64,000 nucleotides of DNA from Chloroflexota bacterium (GCA_009841405.1 VXLV01000032.1:62001-126000); one strand, 5' to 3'; shown: positions 1-8,546, counted from the first letter of the stretch. Translations and numbers: made by a program. The notes: a model not told the origin generated them from the letters alone.

Positions 1-532
1 TGTAGTTGTTAAGTCGGCTGGCCAGCCGCGGCGAGGTCGGGTCGGCGCAGACGCGCACTTGATAGCGAGCCGCCAGTTCAAAGAGCGTATCGAGGGTCTC
101 TTCGGAGAGCGTGGCGTCGACCACGATCAGCGCGGCATTCTCGAATAGCCATTCGTGCTCCATCAGATAATCGGAATCCAGGGCGTCCGCGATGCCCAGA
201 TCATCAATGCGGGTGCTGCTGTCTTCGGAGTGATACAGCAGCACGGAAGAGGCCGTACTTGCGCCGCTGACCCGCAGAACATGGCTGCAGTCGATGCCGG
301 CCAGGCTGGAATGCGTGATCAGGTGTTGGCCGATATCGTCGTCGGCGATGGCCGCTAGCAGGACGGTCTCGATATCAAGGCGCGCCAGATTCTCGGCGAT
401 ATTCCTGGCGACGCCGCTGACGGATCGATGGATATGCCCGCTTTGTCGCAGGCCCGGCTGCAGGACTGCAATCGTGCGCACGCTGGTCTCGAGCACTGCC
501 GAGCCAATTACCAGGACGTAGTCGCCCTCCAT
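1..532 (-). CDS. PfkB-family carbohydrate/nucleoside kinase (partial, C-terminus outside window)
   Basis: Reading leftward from ATG at 532, 177 codons stay open to the window edge, so only the N-terminal half is present. The product opens with a beta-strand (VLVIGSAVLE), then a GVARNIAENLARL segment and AAIADDDIGQHL, matching the N-terminal substrate-binding region and first signature of ribokinase/PfkB enzymes. The GVARNIAENLA wording is closest to pseudouridine kinases (PsuK), but the glycine pair before it is SG rather than GG. The family phosphorylates a sugar or nucleoside with ATP through a catalytic Asp near the C-terminus, which lies outside the window. An AGGAG site sits about 7 bases before the start. 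The upstream gene (FGE-fold protein) ends 21 bases away on the same strand, so the two are probably co-transcribed. The substrate cannot be decided here. Confidence 0.8.
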   Translation of the reverse strand, partial: MEGDYVLVIGSAVLETSVRTIAVLQPGLRQSGHIHRSVSGVARNIAENLARLDIETVLLAAIADDDIGQHLITHSSLAGIDCSHVLRVSGASTASSVLLYHSEDSSTRIDDLGIADALDSDYLMEHEWLFENAALIVVDATLSEETLDTLFELAARYQVRVCADPTSPRLASRLNNY

Positions 533-553
533 TTTCCCGCTCCTCTTGACCAA

Positions 554-1966
554 CTAGCCGGCGGAACTCGAAGTGCTGCTGTCATCCGTTCTTCCCGCTT
601 CCGGGGGCGGCGGCTGCGTGGGCTGGGCGTTGGTGTTGGCGGCGTCTTGCGGGGCCGGGGTTGGCACATCGACGCCCAGGGTAGCCGGATTCAGGTCCGC
701 GCCGCCGATCACGTCGGCGTTAGGCGGGTCGGCCACGCAGCGCAAACCAACCCAGCGCTGGAAGCCCTTGGGATCTGCGGATTGCCGGTGCACGGTGCGG
801 CTGAAGAACGGGACGCTATTCCAGGAGCCGCCGCGCAGGACTTTCTCCAGCCCGTTGACCGGCCCCTTGGGATTGACGGCGACTCCCCTGGCGGCCTGTT
901 CTTCGTAATAGCGCTCGCCATACCAGTCGCTGACCCACTCGGCCACATTGCCGGCCATATCGTAGATGCCGTAGAAGCTGGCGCCGTTGGGATAACTGCC
1001 GACCGGGAAGGAGCCGGGCGGTGTATCCAGCGGGCGATTGGTCTTGGCCAGGGCATTATCCCAGCGATTGCCCCAAGGGTAGATTCGTCCGTCATCCGCG
1101 CGGGCGGCGCGCTCCCACTCGGCCTCGGTCGGCAGACGGCGGCCAACCGCTTCGCAGTAGGTCAGGGCGCCGTAGTAGGTCACGCCGTAGACCGGGTGCG
1201 GCCTTAATCCGGCGCCGATACTGTAGATGGCGCCGTCGAAAATGATGGGGGCGTCGGGGCTTTCATTCTGCGTCTGAATGCAGGGGAATCCCTTGCAGCC
1301 GTTCACATGGGTGTCGGGACCGCGAACATTGAGGAAGGCGACGTATTGGTCGAAGGTAACCTCGGTGATTTCCATCTGGAAGGAATCGACCGTGACCTCA
1401 TGCGCCGGGTAGGAATCGAAGGCGTAGCTCGCCTCGCAAGTGCCGCCGTCGCGCGTGCATTCATTCACCGCCTCCGCGACTTCGACCGGCGTCGTGCCCA
1501 TCGTGATTGTGCCGCCGGGAATGCTGACGGTAAGGCTGCGAATCAGAATCAATACTTCGGGCACGGTATCGGCCGGCGGCGGCGTTGGGCTGGCAGGGGA
1601 GACATCGGTGGGGATCAGCGTGGGCTGTACTTGCACGGACACAATTTCGTTGGAGGCCGCTTGAATGGGCGTGGGCTGGGCGACAGTTACCGCCTGGTTT
1701 TGCGGCGTGGCCGTCACCACAATGACCTGTGAGAATGGCGTTGGCGTGGGTTGATTCGGGTCTTCGGTGGGCGTCATCACCACATGCACGACAGTTGTGA
1801 AGACCTGCGGCGCGGGGGTCGGCAAGAGGTAGGCCGGTATCGTGCCTTCGAATAGTACGATGGCCATCGCGAGCACGCCGCAGAACAAGCCCGGGATAAA
1901 GCCGATTAGTCCCCATTGCCAGGCGGCGCTGCGATTGCGCCTGCCGCCAATCGGTCTATAGGACAT
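554..1966 (-). CDS. Membrane-anchored formylglycine-generating-enzyme (SUMF1/FGE-sulfatase) fold protein
   Basis: 470 aa. I start at ATG 1966, because an AGGAGAG Shine-Dalgarno lies just upstream; an ATG 7 codons earlier would put that site inside the gene. Residues about 17-40 form one transmembrane anchor. Next comes a Pro/Thr-rich linker (PTPTP repeats, about 48-135), then a full FGE-sulfatase domain with hallmark strings RRLPTEAEWERAA, YPWG, MAGNVAEWVSDWYG, RGGSW and VGLRC, and a low-complexity Ser/Thr tail. True FGEs use a C-x4-C pair after RGGS; here both positions are Ser (RGGSWNS....S), so it probably does not make formylglycine and more likely binds a ligand or substrate outside the cell. 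It precedes the PfkB kinase gene on the same strand. Confidence 0.85.
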   Translation of the reverse strand: MSYRPIGGRRNRSAAWQWGLIGFIPGLFCGVLAMAIVLFEGTIPAYLLPTPAPQVFTTVVHVVMTPTEDPNQPTPTPFSQVIVVTATPQNQAVTVAQPTPIQAASNEIVSVQVQPTLIPTDVSPASPTPPPADTVPEVLILIRSLTVSIPGGTITMGTTPVEVAEAVNECTRDGGTCEASYAFDSYPAHEVTVDSFQMEITEVTFDQYVAFLNVRGPDTHVNGCKGFPCIQTQNESPDAPIIFDGAIYSIGAGLRPHPVYGVTYYGALTYCEAVGRRLPTEAEWERAARADDGRIYPWGNRWDNALAKTNRPLDTPPGSFPVGSYPNGASFYGIYDMAGNVAEWVSDWYGERYYEEQAARGVAVNPKGPVNGLEKVLRGGSWNSVPFFSRTVHRQSADPKGFQRWVGLRCVADPPNADVIGGADLNPATLGVDVPTPAPQDAANTNAQPTQPPPPEAGRTDDSSTSSSAG

Positions 1967-2294
1967 TAATCTCTCCTCGTTCGTCATACCGCGAACTGCG
2001 GCGGCCGACGGCGTCGGACTCGCCTTCTTAACGCGTCAGCGCTGTTTGCTGACGCCGAGCGGCTCTGACCGTATCGCCGGACGCTTCTGCGCCGCACAGT
2101 TCTATACAATTATAGTCTAAACGACAAGGCGGTCTTGGTAAACGGCTGCCCGCCGGCTCGGCTCTGCTTGACACCCGCAATTGCCCGGTTTAGGCTTAGT
2201 TAGCGACGCAGGCGCGCTGTAGGGTCGCGTCTGCGCCGAATCAATCCAGCCAAAGATAGGCGGTGGCGGCGAATCCGTCGCGAGGAACACTGGG
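1967..2294. other. Intergenic region between divergent genes, with a stem-loop and a possible minus-strand -10 box
   Basis: No gene is seen in these 328 bases. An 8-bp perfect stem (GCGTCAGC, 2033-2040, with GCTGACGC, 2048-2055; 7-base loop) lies in what would be the leader of the minus-strand FGE-fold gene. A TATAAT on the minus strand at 2114-2109 could be its -10 box, but there is no convincing -35 at 16-18 bases. The GNAT gene reads away to the right from 2295. Confidence 0.4.
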
Positions 2295-3311
2295 GTGACT
2301 CGAATCTCACTGCGACCGATGGCGGCGCCGGCCTTTGCGCAGGACGGCGTTCGGCCGGTCAATCTGCGGACGGATCTGCGGCCCCTGGCCGACCTGATCG
2401 AGTTGGTCTTTGCCGAATCGATGGACAGCAGCGGCCGCTCCGCCATACGTGAGATGCGCTATCTGAGCAGCCTGGGCTACGGGCTGAAGCTGATCGCGCG
2501 CTTGAACGAGCTCGCCTTGGGCATCAGTCTGGGTTTCGTCTATGTCCTGGACGGCAAGCTCGTCGGCAATGTATCGGTTTATCCGGCGAGCTATCCGTCA
2601 GGAATGGGCGAGACCTGGATTCTGGCGAATGTCGGCGTTCATCCGGATTACCAGCGGCGCGGCATCGCGGGCGAGCTCATGCGCGCGAGCCTGGAGATGA
2701 TCCGCCGGCGGGGCGCGGCCCGCGTGATTCTGCAGGTGAATTATGACAACGATGCCGCCTTGCGGCTCTATGAACGAGCGGGCTTTGTGTACGAGCGCGC
2801 TTGGAGAGTTTGGCGGCGCAGCGGGTTTCTGCGCGCGCCTGTGCCCGGCGACTGGGGATTGCAGGTATCGCGCTTGCGCCAGCGCGACTGGCAGGCGGAG
2901 TACGCCCTGGCGCAAGCGGCGCGCCCCAACAGCCGCGGCGGTCTGGGCTGGCTGAAGCCGGTCCATCGGGCCGCGTTTAGTCCGTCCGTTTTGCGCCGGC
3001 TTGGCAGTCTTGTCGCTCTGAACAGCGTCGAAAAGCTGGTCGTTCGCGATCAGGCAGCGGGCTCGATTTTGGCGTCATGCTGGATTGAGGGCGCCCTGAG
3101 CTTCGGCAATGTTCGCGCGTGGCTCTTTGCTGATCCCGCCATTGATCGTCACCCTCATGCCGCGGCGCTGCTCGAAGGCCTCGTCTCGCGCTACGATCGC
3201 TCGACGATACTCTTTGAGCATCCCAGAGACGATGAAGTCGTGACCGGCCTGCTCAAGACCTGCAGATTCACGATCACGCGCGATTTATGGCATTTGCGCC
3301 TGGATCTCTAG
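2295..3311 (+). CDS. GNAT-family N-acetyltransferase
   Basis: 338 aa from a GTG start preceded at 7 bases by GAGGAA; an in-frame ATG 8 codons later is the alternative. The first half is a GCN5-type acyltransferase domain with the acetyl-CoA-binding motif in the segment NVGVHPDYQRRGIAGELM (Q/R-x-x-G-x-G/A pattern), followed by NYDNDAALRLYERAGFVYE, the usual beta5-alpha4 element. The C-terminal 170 residues are less familiar and may be a second, degenerate GNAT-like half, as in other two-domain GNAT proteins. The family transfers an acyl group from acyl-CoA to an amine. The substrate is not predictable. It stands alone, convergent with the next minus-strand gene. Confidence 0.8.
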   Translation: MTRISLRPMAAPAFAQDGVRPVNLRTDLRPLADLIELVFAESMDSSGRSAIREMRYLSSLGYGLKLIARLNELALGISLGFVYVLDGKLVGNVSVYPASYPSGMGETWILANVGVHPDYQRRGIAGELMRASLEMIRRRGAARVILQVNYDNDAALRLYERAGFVYERAWRVWRRSGFLRAPVPGDWGLQVSRLRQRDWQAEYALAQAARPNSRGGLGWLKPVHRAAFSPSVLRRLGSLVALNSVEKLVVRDQAAGSILASCWIEGALSFGNVRAWLFADPAIDRHPHAAALLEGLVSRYDRSTILFEHPRDDEVVTGLLKTCRFTITRDLWHLRLDL

Positions 3312-3334
3312 GGACTTCAACCTGGCTGCGGGGT

Positions 3335-5176
3335 TCAGGTTTCGGGCGAATTCTTCGCTGACGGGCGCAACCGCTGTGGCCGGGGTTGGCTGCGCAGGCT
3401 GGCGCCCGGCTGGGGCGCTTGCCGCTGCGCCGCAATGATCTTTCTGGGCAGCCGGGGCGGCCGATTGCGGTCCGGGTTATTCACCGCCCGCACACCGCCG
3501 TTGTCGGCCGCTACCGGTGGGGCATCCGCTGGCGGCGTCTGCGCCGGGCTGTCAGCGGAATCGCCCATGAATTCGCCGAGGATTTTCCGCTGCTGCATAG
3601 CGTCGAAGCGGGCGCGGCGCAGCGATTTGTTGTGCTGCCGGCGGGAGATTTCCTGCTGGATTTCCCGGGGGCGCGGCACTTTGACGAAGAGCTTGGGCTC
3701 GTCGGCGCCGACAAGGGACATGCGGACATCGCCATATTTGAGCAGCGCGGCAAACAAGCCGCTCGTCACCGACTCGACATTGTCAATTCGCTCGACCAGG
3801 ATTTGATCGCGCAGGTTTTCCAGGAAGAAGGGTCGTTTGCGCACCAAGGTTATGGTGTCGTCGGAAATGATGTAGACATCGTTTCGCCAATCCCAGTCCA
3901 GCCAGTAGCAGGCGAGGCTGCCCGCCAAGAGCGCCACCATGGCGACCGGAAAGGTGATGACGCGCAGGTCCGGCGCCACCAGCGTAAAGGTCAGAATCAG
4001 TGCCGCCAGCGAAGCGAGAATGACCAGGAGGGGCAGGGCCGTGTGCTGCGCCCAGACGCTGATATGCTTGCGATAGACAATGTCGCCGTTGCTCATTTCG
4101 ATTCGGGTGCTGAGGAAACCGTTGCTGCCCGATAGCGGCCGCGGCGGGCCATCGGCGTCCTGGCCCGCTGCGGGCATGGCTTCGTTGGTAGGCTCGGCCG
4201 ACATCATGCGCTGCATTTCAGCGCGGACCAGCCGGTGATGACGCTGCGCCTTGCGGTTTTCGAAGTACTGCTGGTTATCCATAATTAGGGACTGAAAGCG
4301 CGCCGGCGACGGCATCAACGGCAATTCCAGGTTGCCTTGGGCGCCGGCGGTTTTCACGATCACGGCGCCGTAGCGAAAGACGCGCGCGAATGGGTCGTAG
4401 GGCGGGAGTTCGTAATTGACTTCGTGGACGCTGTCCAGGCCGACCTGCGTCACCTGCCGGTACATGGCCAGAATCGTACGGTTGATGCGGATGATGCGCT
4501 GGTCGGTGACGATGACCAGATCGTTGCGCCACTCCAGGTACAAGTACAGCAGCGCGAGGCCGGGCAGCGCCAGAGCAAGCGCGGCGAGAAGCAGCGCCGG
4601 CGCCTGCGCGCCCAGCGCGCGCGCGCCCAGCCAGATGCCCGGCATCAGCGCCAACGGCAGCCAGGCGATGCGCGCGAAGGCCCACCAGTGCCGATGCGTC
4701 TGCAGCAAGATTTCTTCGTCTTCGCGCTGCTCGGCAAATTGCGGATTGATCGACGCCTTCGCCGGTTCGGCGCTGGGCATGCCCAGCGCTGCGCCAATGT
4801 CCGGGTCTTCGCGCAGAAGTTGAGCCAATCTGGTCCGCGTCAGTTTCAGCAGCGTGACCGGCTCCGCCGCGCGCATGGTCGCCGATTGCCTGGCGTCGGC
4901 GAAAAGCGCCTCTTGATTTAGGCCCCGCCCGGCTGAGACCGTCGCCAGCGGAGTTTGGCTGCCGTCTTCGTTGCTTTGGAATAGCAGCGCTTGCCCGCTC
5001 AGCAGCAGCAGCATGCCCTCGGCTGGGGCGCCCTGCACGAATATATCCTCGCCGGCGCGATAGCTCTCGCGCTCCAACTGACTTTGGATCCGTTGCCGCT
5101 GCGAGTCGCTAAGCGTGGCAAAGAGCGGAATACGTTCCAGCGAGAGGGACTCTTGCATAAGTGGGGCCTTCGCCAT
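3335..5176 (-). CDS. Membrane protein with cyclic-nucleotide-binding domain and two PH-like (bPH2/DUF304) domains
   Basis: 613 aa. Residues about 15-130 resemble a CAP/CRP-type cyclic-nucleotide-binding domain, with a phosphate-cassette-like stretch NQEALFADARQSATMRA (the usual form is GExAL...RSAT). Two units follow, each a hydrophobic hairpin plus a PH-like domain: about 165-210 followed by WRNDLVIVTDQRIIRINR, and about 375-430 followed by WRNDVYIISDDTITLVRK. The shared W-R-N-D-x-x-I-x-(T/S)-D pattern marks an internal duplication of the bacterial PH (YdbS/DUF304) type. The C-terminus is Pro/Arg-rich and probably disordered. It is likely a cytoplasmic-membrane protein that senses a nucleotide or other ligand. 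AAGG precedes the ATG, and a TATAAT lies about 18 bases upstream of it. Confidence 0.8.
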   Translation of the reverse strand: MAKAPLMQESLSLERIPLFATLSDSQRQRIQSQLERESYRAGEDIFVQGAPAEGMLLLLSGQALLFQSNEDGSQTPLATVSAGRGLNQEALFADARQSATMRAAEPVTLLKLTRTRLAQLLREDPDIGAALGMPSAEPAKASINPQFAEQREDEEILLQTHRHWWAFARIAWLPLALMPGIWLGARALGAQAPALLLAALALALPGLALLYLYLEWRNDLVIVTDQRIIRINRTILAMYRQVTQVGLDSVHEVNYELPPYDPFARVFRYGAVIVKTAGAQGNLELPLMPSPARFQSLIMDNQQYFENRKAQRHHRLVRAEMQRMMSAEPTNEAMPAAGQDADGPPRPLSGSNGFLSTRIEMSNGDIVYRKHISVWAQHTALPLLVILASLAALILTFTLVAPDLRVITFPVAMVALLAGSLACYWLDWDWRNDVYIISDDTITLVRKRPFFLENLRDQILVERIDNVESVTSGLFAALLKYGDVRMSLVGADEPKLFVKVPRPREIQQEISRRQHNKSLRRARFDAMQQRKILGEFMGDSADSPAQTPPADAPPVAADNGGVRAVNNPDRNRPPRLPRKIIAAQRQAPQPGASLRSQPRPQRLRPSAKNSPET

Positions 5177-5193
5177 TGCCTTGCTCTGCGTCG

Positions 5194-5199
5194 ATTATA
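5194..5199 (-). promoter_or_regulatory. Perfect -10 box (TATAAT) close to the CNB/PH gene start
   Basis: On the minus strand TATAAT lies only 17 bases before the ATG at 5176, implying a leader of about 11 nt. The -35 position at 17 bases reads AAGTGA, a weak match, so a non-canonical or activator-dependent promoter is possible. Confidence 0.4.
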
Positions 5200-5264
5200 G
5201 CATTGGGCGCGATCCTTCACTTTGCGCTTGGCAGGGCGAACTGCGCGCGGACGGGCGATCTTGG

Positions 5265-5293
5265 TTCGTGATACGCGGCAAGTGTGGTACAAT
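5265..5293 (+). promoter_or_regulatory. Candidate sigma70-type promoter for tatA
   Basis: TTCGTG (5265-5270), a 17-base spacer and TACAAT (5288-5293), about 38 bases before the tatA start codon. The -10 matches 5 of 6 consensus positions; the -35 is weak. Confidence 0.4.
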
Positions 5294-5330
5294 CACTCAA
5301 CGACTCATAGGAGCAGGCGAGGAAAACATT

Positions 5331-5513
5331 ATGGGGAGTCTTGGCGGACCCGAACTGCTTTTGGTTCTTGCGATAGTCATTTTGCTATTCGGCGTCGGGC
5401 GCGTATCGCGCATCGGCGGTGAACTTGGCTCGGCCGTGGCGAATTTCCGCAAAGGTTTGCAGGAAGGCGCCAAGGGCAAAACCGAAGAGACAGAAGAACC
5501 TGAAAAAGCCTAG
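5331..5513 (+). CDS. tatA: Sec-independent translocase subunit TatA/TatE
   Basis: 60 aa from ATG 5331, preceded by a GAGGA-type ribosome site. The layout is classic TatA: a short periplasmic N-terminus, one transmembrane helix (about residues 6-22, PELLLVLAIVILLFG), the hinge-like FGxxR segment, an amphipathic helix (LGSAVANFRKGLQEGAKG) and an acidic tail. TatA oligomers form the size-variable conduit for folded twin-arginine proteins. No tatC is present in the window. At least one likely Tat substrate is encoded nearby: the sugar-binding protein at 34311 with an SRREFLK signal. An open frame continues upstream to 5115, but conservation starts at 5331. Confidence 0.93.
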   Translation: MGSLGGPELLLVLAIVILLFGVGRVSRIGGELGSAVANFRKGLQEGAKGKTEETEEPEKA

Positions 5514-5533
5514 CCAGTTGGGCTTAGGCGTTT
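5503..5533 (-). terminator. Hairpin with T-run at the tatA / DUF1992 convergent junction
   Basis: GCCTAGCC (5508-5515) and GGCTTAGGC (5521-5529) form an imperfect stem with one G-U pair and a bulge. On the minus strand the stem is followed by TTTTT (5507-5503), so it would terminate the DUF1992 transcript. It overlaps the tatA stop codon and may also weakly stop plus-strand transcription. Confidence 0.5.
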
Positions 5534-5958
5534 CGCCCGGCTTTGGCGAGCGCCTGCTCATAAAGAGTCTGGCTATTCAGCATTGACTTGTGCGGAATGC
5601 CGCGCGGCGCTTTCAGATTGAACGCGATTACATCGCGGTTATGCTGATCTATTCGCTCTTCAAGTTGGCGGGATTTCGGCGAGCGCGCGGCGCCGTCCGG
5701 CCTGTCGTGGCGTTTGGCTTCTGACTCAAACTCGGCGCGAATCTGGCGCTCGCTTTGCTCGAGCGACTTGGCCAGGGCCATCCATTCCGGCGCGACCTCA
5801 TTATCCTGCATGATCTTGAACGCGGCTCGCTGATCCGGCGACGTGTGGCTGTCCGCGAGCGGCGGCAGTTTTTCGCCGGCGCCGGGCAGGTCGGAGATGT
5901 CGCCATCGCCGATCACTTCGCCGAGCAGACGATCAACGATGCGTGCCCAACGGTCCAT
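5524..5958 (-). CDS. DUF1992 (DnaJC28-type) domain protein
   Basis: 144 aa. The N-terminus IVDRLLGEVIGDGDISDLPGAGEKLP followed by FKIMQDNEVAPEWMAL is the signature of the DUF1992 family, whose eukaryotic relatives are annotated as DnaJ homologue subfamily C member 28. No J domain is present here. The rest is charged and probably helical (KSLEQSERQIRAEFESEAKRH). Cellular role in bacteria is not established. It lies 32 bases downstream of the LysM/lamin-tail gene on the same strand and likely shares its transcript, ending at a hairpin that overlaps tatA. Confidence 0.85.
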   Translation of the reverse strand: MDRWARIVDRLLGEVIGDGDISDLPGAGEKLPPLADSHTSPDQRAAFKIMQDNEVAPEWMALAKSLEQSERQIRAEFESEAKRHDRPDGAARSPKSRQLEERIDQHNRDVIAFNLKAPRGIPHKSMLNSQTLYEQALAKAGRNA

Positions 5959-5990
5959 AGGCTTCGTCCTCGCCCGTTCGCGCGCTGTTG

Positions 5991-6929
5991 TTATTCATCC
6001 GCGCCCGGCAGTTGCAGCGTCTGCACGACACGCCCTTGCGGGTCAGCGAGCGTTAGCGTTTCGCCGGCGGACCAGACGCTTTCTTCGCGGCCCCAGAAGC
6101 GGGCGTTGGCGGTGCTGGTGCCGCTGCGGGTGTAGATTACGACGCCGGTCTGCGGGAAGAGCAGGACATCGCGGAAGCGGTAGCTATTGCCGTCGGCGTC
6201 GGACAGCGTCCAATCGCTGATGTTGATGTTGCCGCCGATATTCTGCAGGCGAATGGATTCAGCGGTAATATCGCCCAGGCCCTGCGCCGCCTGGATTTCG
6301 AATTGCGCTTGGGCGGGCGTGCTGGTGGCGGTTGGCAGCGCCGTCGCGCTTGGCGCCAGCGTCACCGGCAGGGGCTGGCCCGTGCGCTCGTCGACGCGGC
6401 AGCCTGGATGCGGGATCAGCAAGCGCTGACCGATCTGCAGATTAGGCGCCGTATTGACCGTCAGGCCATTGGCGCGCAGGAGGTCATCCATTTCAACGCC
6501 TTTGCGCAGGGCGATGAAGTAGGCGGAATCGCCGGCAAGGACAGTATAAAACTCGCAGGTCGAGTCGATGATCGGGCCGCCGGCGATTGACGGCGTCGGC
6601 GTGCTGATGGCGACATCACGGGCGCCGAGCGCGCCGGGATCAATCGCCCGGCCGGACGCGCCTTCGGCTTCCGCGGCGATGTCCGCCGGCAGATCAACCT
6701 GCGCGCGCCCCGCTGCCGAGACTGCGGTTGCTAGCTTGGTCGGCAAGGGCGTGGCGGTGTAAATCACTTCAACAGTGATGATTTGCGGGATCTCGACGCC
6801 TTCGCGCTGGCCCTCAAATATGGTGAGCGCCAGGTAGGCGCCGCTGACTGCGGCGAGGAAGGTTAAGGCCAGGAAGATTATCTGGGGCAAAATCTTCCGT
6901 TGCTGCTGGGGGCGCTGCCGTTGGATCAT
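5991..6929 (-). CDS. Membrane-anchored LysM plus lamin-tail (LTD) domain protein
   Basis: 312 aa from ATG 6929; the frame stays open 111 codons further upstream, but that sequence looks non-coding. One transmembrane segment (about 14-37) follows a Gln/Arg-rich start. After a low-complexity linker there is a LysM domain (FYTVLAGDSAYFIALRKGV, then LLRANGLT, then LQIGQRLLIP), typical of peptidoglycan or chitin binding. After a second Thr/Pro-rich linker, a C-terminal lamin-tail domain carries ITAESIRLQNIGGNINISDW, FPQTGVVIYTRSG and ARFWGREESVW. Such LTDs on bacterial surface proteins are common in Chloroflexota. It is probably exported, with the domains outside the cell. Gene order with DUF1992 (32-base gap) suggests one operon. 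Confidence 0.85.
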   Translation of the reverse strand: MIQRQRPQQQRKILPQIIFLALTFLAAVSGAYLALTIFEGQREGVEIPQIITVEVIYTATPLPTKLATAVSAAGRAQVDLPADIAAEAEGASGRAIDPGALGARDVAISTPTPSIAGGPIIDSTCEFYTVLAGDSAYFIALRKGVEMDDLLRANGLTVNTAPNLQIGQRLLIPHPGCRVDERTGQPLPVTLAPSATALPTATSTPAQAQFEIQAAQGLGDITAESIRLQNIGGNINISDWTLSDADGNSYRFRDVLLFPQTGVVIYTRSGTSTANARFWGREESVWSAGETLTLADPQGRVVQTLQLPGADE

Positions 6930-7070
6930 GCCTGGTCCCGCGTCTTGGAGCCGCCTGACTGGAATACTAGCACAGGCGATAGGGACTGGCAACGCGGCTG
7001 GATACGTGTTTGAATGCAAGCGCTTAGCTTTTCGCTGATAAGTCAGCGCGGCCCAGGAGCGACCAGGTCT

Positions 7071-8543
7071 ATGAAGGTATTGTTGGCAAGCGCCGAGGCC
7101 CTGCCCTTCGCCAAAGTGGGCGGGCTGGCCGATGTGGTTGGCTCGCTGCCGGGGGCGCTGCGCCGCCTGGGCGTAGACGCGCGCGTTATGCTGCCCGGTT
7201 ACGGCTTCATCGATCACGCGCAATTTGGCGTCGAGCGCCTGCTGAGCTTCGAGTTTTCGCACCGGCTAGGCGTCAGCAACGTGACGCTTTACGCCGTGGC
7301 GCATGACGGGATTCCCTTCTATCTAATGCAATCCGCTCCTTACTTCGGTTCTGAAGGCGAGGTCTATAGCCAGTGGAATTGGGACATGGAGCGCTTCATT
7401 TTTTTCAACCAGGCGACGATGGCGGCTTTGCATCAGCTTGATGAGGCCGCGGGCTGGTTCCCCGATGTCGTACACGCCAACGACTGGCACACGGCGCTCT
7501 TGCCTTTCATGATTCGCGCGCATGGCGGCGACGAATGGGCGCGCCTGGCGAGCGTCATCAGCATTCACAATGTCGCTTATCAAGGCGAGCATGCCGGCGG
7601 ATTTCTCTGGAACGCGGGCATTGCCGGGCGGCATCATGGGGATCTGGTTGGGCTGGGCTTGACGAATAATCTACTGGGCATCGGCATCGCCTACAGCGAC
7701 CTGGTATCGACGGTAAGCCCGCGCTATGCCGACGAGATTCAGTACCCCTACGCGGGTTATGCCTTGGCGCCGTTGATTGCGCGCCGGGCGGCTGATATGC
7801 GTGGCATTCTAAACGGCTTGGACATCGACTCGTGGGACCCGGCGACGGACGCGGCGCTGGTCAGCAATTATGACGCCTGCGACTTCCCGACAGCGCGCCC
7901 GCCCAACAAGCGGCGACTTCAGTCATACGCGCGGCTGCCCTTGCGAGGGGACGTGGCCCTGGTCGGCATTGTCAGCCGGCTGGCGGCGCAAAAGGGTTTC
8001 GACCTGGCCTTGCCGGCCTTGCGTAACGTAATGGGCGCGCGCGATATGCAGCTGGTGATTTTGGGCACGGGCGAGCCTGAGATTGAAGGGGCGTTTTGGC
8101 AGTTGGATCAGGACTTCGGCGACAAGGCGCGCGCTTTCTTGCAGTTTGACGCAGAGCTGGCGCGGCAAATCTACGCCGGCTGTGATATCTTTCTGATGCC
8201 CAGCCACTTTGAGCCCTGCGGCATGGGCCAGATGATGGCCATGCGCTACGGCGCGCTGCCGCTCGTGCGCGAGACCGGGGGCCTGGCCGATACCGTCGTC
8301 AACTACGACAACACCGAAGCGGAGGCGGGGACGGGATTCGTCTTCCAATGGCAGGAGTCGCAAGCGGTAGAGGGAACGCTGCACTGGGCGCTGGATGTGT
8401 TCGAGGGGCGGCAACGGGCCTGGCAGCGAATGCAAGCCCGTAGCATGAAGATCGACTTCAGTTGGCGCAAGAGCGCCGGCGAATACCTGGCGATGTACGA
8501 GCAGGCGCTCGAAAAGCGAAGCGTTGCGGCGGCAAAGGAGTAG
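7071..8543 (+). CDS. glgA: Glycogen synthase (ADP-glucose, GT5)
   Basis: 490 aa from ATG 7071; AGGAG lies 11 bases upstream. An open frame to 7014 adds 19 unlikely residues. It transfers glucose from ADP-glucose to the non-reducing end of an alpha-1,4-glucan. The ADP-glucose-binding KxGG motif is at Lys15 (LPFAKVGGLADVVGSLP), HANDWHTALLP lies in the N-terminal Rossmann half, and HFEPCGMGQMMAMRYGALPLVRETGGLADTV carries the catalytic Glu motif in the C-terminal half. Length is normal for bacterial GlgA. The stop is 3 bases before the glgC start, so the two are translationally linked: GlgC supplies ADP-glucose and GlgA uses it. Confidence 0.97.
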   Translation: MKVLLASAEALPFAKVGGLADVVGSLPGALRRLGVDARVMLPGYGFIDHAQFGVERLLSFEFSHRLGVSNVTLYAVAHDGIPFYLMQSAPYFGSEGEVYSQWNWDMERFIFFNQATMAALHQLDEAAGWFPDVVHANDWHTALLPFMIRAHGGDEWARLASVISIHNVAYQGEHAGGFLWNAGIAGRHHGDLVGLGLTNNLLGIGIAYSDLVSTVSPRYADEIQYPYAGYALAPLIARRAADMRGILNGLDIDSWDPATDAALVSNYDACDFPTARPPNKRRLQSYARLPLRGDVALVGIVSRLAAQKGFDLALPALRNVMGARDMQLVILGTGEPEIEGAFWQLDQDFGDKARAFLQFDAELARQIYAGCDIFLMPSHFEPCGMGQMMAMRYGALPLVRETGGLADTVVNYDNTEAEAGTGFVFQWQESQAVEGTLHWALDVFEGRQRAWQRMQARSMKIDFSWRKSAGEYLAMYEQALEKRSVAAAKE

Positions 8544-8546
8544 AGC

